Under the pieces are notes generated by a model, which was not told where the DNA came from, ran no database searches, and was given only the letters and a program-made list of their open reading frames with translations. From positions 1-41,321 of the forward strand of contig CAZOFA010000009.1 in assembly GCA_964578975.1 (NCBI GenBank): a DNA stretch of 41,321 nt, written 5' to 3'. A program made the translations under genes and the position numbers. Of the stretch, positions 34,596 through 41,321 are shown piece after piece. This DNA comes from CAYRUP01 sp964578975 (lineage in GTDB: Bacteria; Pseudomonadota; Gammaproteobacteria; DSM-16500). Each line of letters begins with the position of its first letter. Positions within the stretch are counted from its first letter, which is position 1.

Positions 34596-37500
34596 TCCAA
34601 TTCTCGCTTGTGTGTGAAATGCAGCAAACGTTTATGCATACGATCAAACGCAAGATAAATCACGGGCGTGGTATACAACGTTAACAATTGGCTGACAAGT
34701 AACCCACCGATGATCGCAACGCCTAATGGCCAGCGTAATTCAGAACCCATCCCAGTGCCTAATGCCAAAGGCACTGCACTCAACAGTGATGCCATCGTCG
34801 TCATCACAATCGGGCGAAAACGCAATAAACACGCTTCATAAATGGCATCTTCGGCTGACTTGGCGTAAATACGTTCTTGTTCCAGCGCGAAATCAATCAT
34901 CATAATCGCGTTTTTCATCACAATACCAATCAACAAAATAATTCCAATCAATGCAATCACACTGAGCGCGCTACCCGTGAGCATGAGCGCTAACAATGCG
35001 CCTAAACCGGCAGAAGGTAATGTTGATAAAATCGTGATGGGATGAATATAACTTTCGTACAGCACGCCTAACACAATGTAGACCACTAAAATTGCGGCTA
35101 ATACTAACCAACCTTCATTCGCGAGCGCGCCTGCAAAAATTTTCGCGCTGCCTTCAAAATTCATTTCCACACTATCCGGTAATTGTAATTGTTGTTTGGT
35201 ATTTTGAATCACGTTCATCGCATCAGCGAGAGCAGCATTCGGTGCGAGATTAAAAGATAAAGTAGCTGCAGGAAATTGATTTTGTCGCGTCAACACCAGT
35301 GGCCCTACATCTTGCGATATTTTGGTAAACGCAGCGAGAGGAACGGCTTTTCCTGCAGAGGAATTAATGTAAAGCATACTCAATGGATTGAGCAGTTGTA
35401 AATGAGGCTCTGCTTCCAACACGACATGATATTGATTGCGTTGTGTATACATCGTTGAAACCTGACGCTGACCAAATGCATCATACAAAATATTATCGAT
35501 CATTTGTGGCGTGATGCCAAAACGTGATGCGGTATCGCGATCAATTGTAATATTCGTTTCTAATCCACCATTTTGTTGATCACTCGCCACATCATGCAAC
35601 AGCGGCTCATGCGCTAATTTTTGTAAAAACGCATTGGTCCATGTCATCAATTCAGCATTATTAATTGCACTCAAACTAAATTGATATTGCGTACGACTCA
35701 CGCGATCATCAATCGAAAGATTTTGTACCGGTTGCAAATATAATGTCGCGCCTGGTACTTTCGCTAATTGTGGTTGCAAACGACGAATCACATTTTCTGC
35801 GGAAATTTTACGTGCGCCAAGTGGTTTTAAAGTAATTAATATGCGTCCACTGTTTTGCGTCATGTTAATTCCGTCAATCCCAATGAATGACGATAAATTT
35901 TCAACGGCGGGATCGGCTAAAATAACACGCGCGAGAGCTTGTTGTTCGTCACGCATGCTGTCAAATGAAATGGAAGGTGCGGCTTCCGATACGCCTTGAA
36001 TTAATCCGGTATCTTGCGGCGGAAAAAATCCTTTGGGAATCGCATAAAATAAAAAACAGGTTAAAATAAATGTGATAATGGCAATCAGCAAAACCAACGG
36101 TTGACGTGTTAACACCCAACGTAATGAAACACTGTAGCGCTCAATTAATTTATCTTGTAGTTGTGCTGTGTAACGTTCAAAACGACTGAGTTCTTGACGT
36201 GTACGATGATGCAGCATGCGTGCACAGAGCATCGGCGTCAGCGTCAGAGACACAAAAGCTGAAATTAAAATCGTGACCGCAACCGTGATGGCAAATTCGC
36301 GAAACAAACGCCCAATCACATCTTGCATAAAAAGCAAAGGAATTAATACCGCAATCAGTGACACGGTCAACGAAATAATGGTGAATGCAATTTGTTTTGA
36401 TCCCTTGAGCGCGGCTTCCAACGGTTTTTCACCTTGCTCAATGTAACGAGAAATATTTTCAATCATCACGATCGCATCATCGACCACAAATCCTGTGGCA
36501 ATCGTCAATGCCATGAGCGTTAAATTATTTAAACTAAAACCCAATTGATACATTAAAGCAAACGTGCCAATTAATGAGAGCGGCACTGAAATGCTGGGAA
36601 TAATCGTGGCAGGAATATTGCGCAAAAATAAAAAAATCACCATCACGACCAATGCAACGGATAACATCAATTCAAATTGCACATCGTCTATTGAAGCACG
36701 AATGGTTATGGTGCGATCTGACAGCACAGAAATTTGAATGGCTTTCGGTGCGGTTGTGCGCAATTGCTCTAACAATAATTTTACGCGATCAGCCACTTCG
36801 ATGACATTCGCGCCCGGTTGACGTTGCACATTGATGATAATCGCTGGTGTCAAATTCATCCACGCTGCTTGTTTTACATTTTCAGCACTGTCGACAGCGT
36901 GCGCGATATCCGACAAACGAATCGGCGCATTATTTTTATAGGAAATAATGAGCGGTTGATAATCGGCACTCGACAATAGTTGATCGTTGGAATTAATGGT
37001 GTACGCCAAGCGCGGACCATCAAAACTTCCTTTCGCTGCATTGACATTCGCCGTCGTGATTGCGAGACGTAAATCTTCTAACGTTAATCCATACGCTGAG
37101 AGTGCCGTTGGATTTGCTTGAATGCGTACAGCAGGACGTTGTCCGCCGGTAATACTGACCAAACCGACGCCGGGTAATTCTGAAATTTTGGGTGCAAGTC
37201 GGGTATCGGCATAATCTTCGATATCGGGGAGTGACCACGTGTTTGAGGTGAGCGCGAGCGTCACAATTGGTGTATCCGCAGGATTCACTTTGCTATAAAT
37301 CGGTGGATTCGGTAAACCAGTCGGCAAATAACTGCTAGAAGCATTAATCGCCGCTTGTACTTCTTGCTCAGCCATATCCAGTGCGATATTCAAACTAAAT
37401 TGCAACGTGATGCGTGATGCGCCACTCGCACTGCTCGATGTCATTTGATTCAATCCAGGCATTTGTCCAAATTGCCGTTCCAAGGGTGCGGTCACCGATG

Positions 37501-37681
37501 TTGCCATCACGGATGGACTGGCGCCCGGATAAAAAGTGACAACTTGAATGATGGGATATTCCACTTGTGGTAAAGATGAAATAGCTAAAAAATGATAAGC
37601 CAATACACCGGCTAACAAAATTGCAATCATTAACAGAGAAGTTGCAATCGGTCGCAGGATGAATAGGCGAGAAGGATTCAT
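34592..37681 (-). CDS. mdtB: RND efflux transporter, MdtB-like
   Basis: A 1029-residue RND pump (E. coli MdtB 1040). Asp401-Asp402 lie in TGFVVDDAIVMIENI, and the start MNPSRLFILRPIATSLL is the family form. It is about 50% similar by eye to the next gene, mdtC, and the pair is a typical MdtB-MdtC duplication. It overlaps mdtA by 4 nt. Confidence 0.93.
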   Translation of the reverse strand: MNPSRLFILRPIATSLLMIAILLAGVLAYHFLAISSLPQVEYPIIQVVTFYPGASPSVMATSVTAPLERQFGQMPGLNQMTSSSASGASRITLQFSLNIALDMAEQEVQAAINASSSYLPTGLPNPPIYSKVNPADTPIVTLALTSNTWSLPDIEDYADTRLAPKISELPGVGLVSITGGQRPAVRIQANPTALSAYGLTLEDLRLAITTANVNAAKGSFDGPRLAYTINSNDQLLSSADYQPLIISYKNNAPIRLSDIAHAVDSAENVKQAAWMNLTPAIIINVQRQPGANVIEVADRVKLLLEQLRTTAPKAIQISVLSDRTITIRASIDDVQFELMLSVALVVMVIFLFLRNIPATIIPSISVPLSLIGTFALMYQLGFSLNNLTLMALTIATGFVVDDAIVMIENISRYIEQGEKPLEAALKGSKQIAFTIISLTVSLIAVLIPLLFMQDVIGRLFREFAITVAVTILISAFVSLTLTPMLCARMLHHRTRQELSRFERYTAQLQDKLIERYSVSLRWVLTRQPLVLLIAIITFILTCFLFYAIPKGFFPPQDTGLIQGVSEAAPSISFDSMRDEQQALARVILADPAVENLSSFIGIDGINMTQNSGRILITLKPLGARKISAENVIRRLQPQLAKVPGATLYLQPVQNLSIDDRVSRTQYQFSLSAINNAELMTWTNAFLQKLAHEPLLHDVASDQQNGGLETNITIDRDTASRFGITPQMIDNILYDAFGQRQVSTMYTQRNQYHVVLEAEPHLQLLNPLSMLYINSSAGKAVPLAAFTKISQDVGPLVLTRQNQFPAATLSFNLAPNAALADAMNVIQNTKQQLQLPDSVEMNFEGSAKIFAGALANEGWLVLAAILVVYIVLGVLYESYIHPITILSTLPSAGLGALLALMLTGSALSVIALIGIILLIGIVMKNAIMMIDFALEQERIYAKSAEDAIYEACLLRFRPIVMTTMASLLSAVPLALGTGMGSELRWPLGVAIIGGLLVSQLLTLYTTPVIYLAFDRMHKRLLHFTHKRELE

Positions 37682-38919
37682 GCTTTGGATCGCCTGCGTT
37701 TGTGATCCGTTGTTTCGTCCGCGCTATGCAACGTGACTGTTGCACCATCCGTGAGTTTGTCCGCACCTTCAACCACCACTTGATCATTCGGTGCAATGCC
37801 GGTCACCGCTGTTTCTTCAAGAATAGTCACGCCGTCCACAATTGGTTTCACGGTGACGGTTTCATTTTGATTATATAAATAAACAAACGAACCTTGTAAT
37901 CCATGTTGAATCGCCGCTGTCGGAATCACGGTGGCATTTTGTAATGTTTTCACCAATAATTTCACATTCACAAATTGATTAGGAAAAAGGAGATTATTCG
38001 GATTGGCAAATTGCGCTTTTAATTTAACCGTGCCAGTCGTGGGATCAATTTGATTATCCATCGTTAATAATTTTCCTGACGCGAGCAATTGAGTTTGATC
38101 GCGATTATATGCTTCAACAGACAGCGGTTGACGATTATTCATTTGCGCCATGACATCAGGAATATTATCTTCCGGCAGTGCAAACACCACAGTAATGGGA
38201 TTTAGCATATTGATCACCGCAATACCGGCTGCATCTGAAGGTTGCACGAAATTGCCTGGATCAACAAGTCGCAAACCAATGCGTCCATCAATTGGTGCAG
38301 TGATGTTGGTGTAGATCAAATTCACTTGTGTGCCTTGCAGTAATCCTTCATCGACTTTTACAATTCCTTCATCTTGTTTGACTAACGCTTCTTGTGTATC
38401 TAACGTTTGTTTTGCGATGGAATTTTGCCGCCATAAATTTTGATAACGTTTAAGATCAAGCTCAGCATTCGCCAATAATGCTTGATCACGCGCGAGTTGT
38501 CCTTGATATTGCGTTAATTGCGCTTCGAATGGGCGCGCATCAATTTGCGCCAATAAATCCCCTGCTTTGACGAGTTGTCCTTCTTGAAATAAAACTTTTA
38601 ATAATTGTCCGCTGACTTGGGTTCTGACCGTGACCGTGTAATTTGGAATCACAGAGCCTAATGCATTTAAATAGACTGGCACATTGCGCGTGGTGGCGTG
38701 GGCTAACACAATCGGTATTGCCGTGGTTTTATGATGTTTTCCATTTCGATTGCTGCAATGGTTCAATAGTAAAATCACCAACAAAACACCGACTACGGTA
38801 AACCAAAAGCGTGGTTGACGATATTGCCCTTCGGTATATATTTTTTGCGTGGATGCGCCAATCCACTCTAATCGATTCAGAGTCCATTCTTTTATTTGTC
38901 GTAATGCTGAATTTATCAT
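37678..38919 (-). CDS. mdtA: RND membrane fusion protein, MdtA-like
   Basis: A 413-residue periplasmic adaptor (E. coli 415) with a membrane anchor near residues 38-53, lipoyl halves around VRTQVSGQLLKVLFQEGQ and INAPIDGRIG-like TAPIDGRIGLRLVD, a helical hairpin between them and beta-barrel domains. The basic C-terminus (HKRRRSKA) overlaps the mdtB start. GAGGAA precedes the ATG. It is the first gene of the four-gene operon and divergent from kdsB, whose promoter lies 30-60 nt away. No two-component baeSR genes are in the window. Confidence 0.93.
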   Translation of the reverse strand: MINSALRQIKEWTLNRLEWIGASTQKIYTEGQYRQPRFWFTVVGVLLVILLLNHCSNRNGKHHKTTAIPIVLAHATTRNVPVYLNALGSVIPNYTVTVRTQVSGQLLKVLFQEGQLVKAGDLLAQIDARPFEAQLTQYQGQLARDQALLANAELDLKRYQNLWRQNSIAKQTLDTQEALVKQDEGIVKVDEGLLQGTQVNLIYTNITAPIDGRIGLRLVDPGNFVQPSDAAGIAVINMLNPITVVFALPEDNIPDVMAQMNNRQPLSVEAYNRDQTQLLASGKLLTMDNQIDPTTGTVKLKAQFANPNNLLFPNQFVNVKLLVKTLQNATVIPTAAIQHGLQGSFVYLYNQNETVTVKPIVDGVTILEETAVTGIAPNDQVVVEGADKLTDGATVTLHSADETTDHKRRRSKA

Positions 38920-38947
38920 TATTCCTCAAATAATTAGAAACCAGATT

Positions 38948-38976
38948 TTGACTCTATTCTACTTCGCGGTTAAAAT
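38948..38976 (+). promoter_or_regulatory. Sigma-70 promoter for kdsB
   Basis: TTGACT (38948-38953), 17-nt spacer, TAAAAT (38971-38976), 30 nt before the kdsB ATG. Close to consensus. Confidence 0.7.
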
Positions 38977-39005
38977 AGCCGACTGTTATAAATCTGGAAA
39001 ATATC

Positions 39006-39731
39006 ATGAAAGTATTATGCGTTATTCCCAGTCGAATTGCATCCACACGCATTCAACGAAAACCACTCTTGTCGATTCAAGGTAAACCGATGATTCAATG
39101 GGTTTATGAGAATGCAGCGCGTTGCACAGCATTGTGCGATGTGATTGTTGCAACGGATAGCGCTGAGATTGCTGATGTGATCCACCGCATTGGTGGCAAA
39201 ACGCTCATGACGGATCCAGAGCTGCAAACGGGGTCTGATCGCGTAGCGGCCGTTGCGGCAATACATCCTGAGATGGATATCATCATTAATTTACAGGGCG
39301 ATGAGCCATTTATTAAGCCATACATGCTCGAGCAATTAATAGCCCCCTATCTTGCCGGTGAAACACCCGATATGACAACACTCGCACGTCCGTTAGACAT
39401 GAGTTTGCATCATGACCCGGGGGCGGTTAAAGTTATTACCGATTTAACAGGCAATGCACTCTATTTTTCGCGTTCGCCCATCCCTTATTTTCGCACCGCA
39501 GAACGTGCACCCGTTTATCATCATGTCGGTTTATACGCTTTTCGTCGCGATTTTCTTTTAACGTATACGAAGCTTCCACAAACACCATTAGAAAAAACCG
39601 AGAGTTTGGAGCAATTACGTGCGCTAGAACACGGTTATAAAATTCGTGTTTGTTTGACTAATGAAAAAACGCTAGAAATTAACACACCTGAAGAATTTGA
39701 ATTAGCGCAGCAATTTGAATATGTAGAATAA
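39006..39731 (+). CDS. kdsB: CMP-3-deoxy-D-manno-octulosonate cytidylyltransferase
   Basis: A 241-residue enzyme (E. coli 248) that activates Kdo with CTP for lipopolysaccharide inner-core synthesis. Signatures are VIPSRIASTRIQRKPL at the N-terminus (nucleotide-binding loop), VATDS, NLQGDEPFI, and YFSRSPIPYF with HHVGLYAFRRDFL. It is divergent from mdtA and ends before a hairpin at 39750-39768. Presence indicates a Kdo-containing LPS. Confidence 0.95.
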   Translation: MKVLCVIPSRIASTRIQRKPLLSIQGKPMIQWVYENAARCTALCDVIVATDSAEIADVIHRIGGKTLMTDPELQTGSDRVAAVAAIHPEMDIIINLQGDEPFIKPYMLEQLIAPYLAGETPDMTTLARPLDMSLHHDPGAVKVITDLTGNALYFSRSPIPYFRTAERAPVYHHVGLYAFRRDFLLTYTKLPQTPLEKTESLEQLRALEHGYKIRVCLTNEKTLEINTPEEFELAQQFEYVE

Positions 39732-39749
39732 TATCCCGTTATCCGGAGT

Positions 39750-39768
39750 CCTTCCCTCGCCGGGAAGG
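39750..39768 (+). terminator. Hairpin downstream of kdsB
   Basis: CCTTCCC (39750-39756) pairs with GGGAAGG (39762-39768), 5-nt loop, 19 nt after the stop. An A-rich stretch follows rather than a T-run. Confidence 0.5.
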
Positions 39769-39859
39769 CAGAAAATCAATCAGTTGTATATAAATAGTTA
39801 AATTAGCGCCCTTGCCATACGTGCTATTATTAATCTATATCTCTCAAGGATTAATTCAT

Positions 39860-40183
39860 ATGCTCGATTATATCGCTTTAATCTTGCTAATTTTTGTCGG
39901 ATTAACCTTGTTTTACGGCATCATCGTTTTACATGATATCCCCTACGACATTGCCGTTTCGCGCAAACATCCTCAACAAGATGCGATTCATGTTGCAGGT
40001 TGGGTCAGTTTATTCACATTACATGTGATTTGGCCATTCCTGTGGATTTGGGCTATGTTATATAAACCTGAGCGAGGTTGGGGATTTAGAGAAAATAAAA
40101 TAGAAGAAAAACTGAAGGAATTAGAAAACCGTTTGGAGCAAGTTGAAAAAAAACATTCTCGTCAAAGTGGCTCGAAGCCATAA
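39860..40183 (+). CDS. DUF3302 membrane protein, YiaW-like (107 aa)
   Basis: Two membrane segments (residues about 3-23 and 47-70) surround a conserved IPYDIAVSRKHPQQDAIHVAGWVSLFTLHVIWPFLW stretch shortened here for citation, the DUF3302 hallmark region. The C-terminus is a charged coiled coil (EEKLKELENRLEQVEKK). The ATG at 39860 has AAGGA 9 nt upstream; an in-frame earlier start at 39812 lacks this. It precedes a HlyD-type gene by 12 nt, as yiaW accompanies yiaV in E. coli. Function is unknown. Confidence 0.85.
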   Translation: MLDYIALILLIFVGLTLFYGIIVLHDIPYDIAVSRKHPQQDAIHVAGWVSLFTLHVIWPFLWIWAMLYKPERGWGFRENKIEEKLKELENRLEQVEKKHSRQSGSKP

Positions 40184-40195
40184 GGAAAATAGCAA

Positions 40196-41155
40196 ATGGA
40201 TGTGTTGTTAATTTTAACTTACACCGCAATTTGCGTAGCCATTTTTAAAATTTTCAAAATTCCATTAAACAAATGGAGTGTTCCGACCGCGGCACTCGGC
40301 GGCATTGTGCTAATTGGTCTGTTACTAGTTGTAATGAATTACAACCATCCCTACTCAGAAATTAGTCGTCAATATTTTGTGACGACTCCCATTGTTTCTT
40401 CCATTACTGGCCGCGTGATTAGTGTCCCTGTGAGAGACAACACCCAAGTAAAAGCCGGCGATATTTTATATCAAATTGATCCCGTGCCATTTAAAAATCG
40501 TGTGGATTCGTTGAATGCACAATTAAAACTCGCGGAAGCTGATCTCAATCGCGCCAATCTATTACTCCCCAAAGGTGCAATCAGTGTGCGCGATCAAGAA
40601 CTCGCAGCCGCACGCGCCGATCAACTCAGAGCGGATCATGCAAATGCCGTTTATGAATTAGATCAAACCACAGTGCGCGCACCGACCGATGGTTATGTCA
40701 CACAAGTCATCCTTCGTCCCGGCATGATCTCTGCCGCATTTCCGATTCGACCGGTCATGATTTTTATTCACAAAGAAACAAAATATTATATTGGTTGGTT
40801 TCGCCAAAATAGTCTCTTGCGTTTAAAAGTGGGCGATGATGCAGAAGTGACATTTGATGGTATTCCAGGCACTATTTTTTCTGGAAAAGTGAAATTTGTT
40901 TTCCCTGATTTAGCCGAAGGACAAGTAGTCCCTACTGGCACACTGATTAGCGCAAACACATCACAAAAACCTGGACGCGTTCCCGTCGTGATTGAAATCA
41001 CCGATCCTAATTTTGATAAATACATTAATTTGTTACCAGGCGGCGCATACGGCCAAACAGCCATTTACACAGAACATTTTCATCACGTCGCCATTATACG
41101 AAAAATTTTATTACGTATGTCGGCTTGGATGAGTTATATATTTCCGATTCATTAG
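40196..41155 (+). CDS. HlyD-family membrane fusion protein, YiaV-like (319 aa)
   Basis: An N-terminal membrane segment region (MDVLLILTYTAICVAIFKIF, then LIGLLLVVMNYNHPY), lipoyl halves around SSITGRVISVPVRDN and RAPTDGYVTQVILRPG, and the C-terminal RMSAWMSYIF match E. coli YiaV (378 aa). The difference in length lies in the helical hairpin, which is about 60 residues shorter here. It is preceded by the DUF3302 gene. The transport partner is not encoded nearby; the substrate is unknown. Confidence 0.88.
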   Translation: MDVLLILTYTAICVAIFKIFKIPLNKWSVPTAALGGIVLIGLLLVVMNYNHPYSEISRQYFVTTPIVSSITGRVISVPVRDNTQVKAGDILYQIDPVPFKNRVDSLNAQLKLAEADLNRANLLLPKGAISVRDQELAAARADQLRADHANAVYELDQTTVRAPTDGYVTQVILRPGMISAAFPIRPVMIFIHKETKYYIGWFRQNSLLRLKVGDDAEVTFDGIPGTIFSGKVKFVFPDLAEGQVVPTGTLISANTSQKPGRVPVVIEITDPNFDKYINLLPGGAYGQTAIYTEHFHHVAIIRKILLRMSAWMSYIFPIH

Positions 41156-41271
41156 GAAGTTTAAGCAACCATTTGCCAAAACCGTTCTCATCCTTGTATG
41201 CGTTACGTAATTCATTGACAAAAATTAAATATGTTGGCCGCAATATTCAAAATTTTCTGCTTGAGCCATGT

Positions 41272-41304
41272 CTTCCCACGCAGGGGGAAGATGCCCAAAG
41301 GGCA
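41272..41304. repeat. Inverted repeats at the window's right end
   Basis: CTTCCC (41272-41277)/GGGAAG (41285-41290) and TGCCC/GGGCA (41292-41296, 41300-41304) form two adjacent hairpins, which could terminate the HlyD transcript. The sequence is cut by the window edge. The remaining 41156-41271 shows no gene. Confidence 0.4.
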
Positions 41305-41321
41305 GATGGGGGAATCAAATA

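Noticed and set aside
18802..39786. Identical 15-mer AAAATCAATCAGTTG at 18802-18816 and 39772-39786
   Set aside because: About one such same-strand 15-mer match is expected by chance in an AT-rich window of this size, and the flanks do not match.

Overview
The window looks like a chromosomal segment of a low-GC, host-associated gammaproteobacterium of the Legionellales/Coxiellaceae type. Two observations support this. The core genes are gammaproteobacterial in sequence and order: tsaD divergent from rpsU-yqeY-dnaG, a 613-residue RpoD with E. coli-like ends, ybbAP next to tesA, mdtABC, and a yiaW/yiaV-like pair. Between these core blocks sit AT-rich genes with eukaryote-like or effector-like domains: an ankyrin-like protein, an OTU protease, a YopT-type protease, and Sel1/PcnB-like paralogues. 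The genus is not determinable from the sequence alone.

Layout. 1-4688: two effector-like genes on the minus strand (463 and 871 aa, the latter with a C-terminal OTU cysteine protease), flanked by two 66-bp direct copies of the 3' end of tsaD. 4689-8244: tsaD, then divergently rpsU-yqeY-dnaG. 8331-12145: a four-gene minus-strand operon of unknowns (two are tandem paralogues, one is a 17-kDa-antigen-like exported protein) that separates dnaG from rpoD (12315-14156). 14217-18672: ybbP-ybbA, an unknown type-I-like membrane protein, and tesA. 18723-21209: a tRNA with anticodon CAT (probably tRNA-Ile2), a DUF4258/HTH toxin-antitoxin-like pair, two small genes, and a 228-bp MITE-like element with a truncated sister copy.

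21201-24299: a secreted arylsulfotransferase-like beta-propeller protein and a protein with the Cys-His-Asp signature of YopT/AvrPphB (C58) proteases. 24399-30028: a small exported Gln/Lys-rich protein, ppiB, a dCache-HAMP class III adenylate cyclase, a Cys-rich exported peptide, a 52-aa entericidin-like lipoprotein, a YbdK-type carboxylate-amine ligase, a cupin and a small unknown. 30079-38919: a complete mdtABC-oprM-like RND efflux operon with overlapping genes. 39006-41155: kdsB, then a DUF3302 protein and a HlyD-family membrane fusion protein.

Themes. Core operons are interrupted or bordered by accessory genes whose junctions carry short repeats (tsaD-tail duplication, GGGGTCA-ended elements, CATTGCGAG palindromes). 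The most notable candidates are the tsaD-flanked effector island, the OTU and YopT-like proteases, and the MITE-like family. No CRISPR array, rRNA, intact transposase or integrase was seen.
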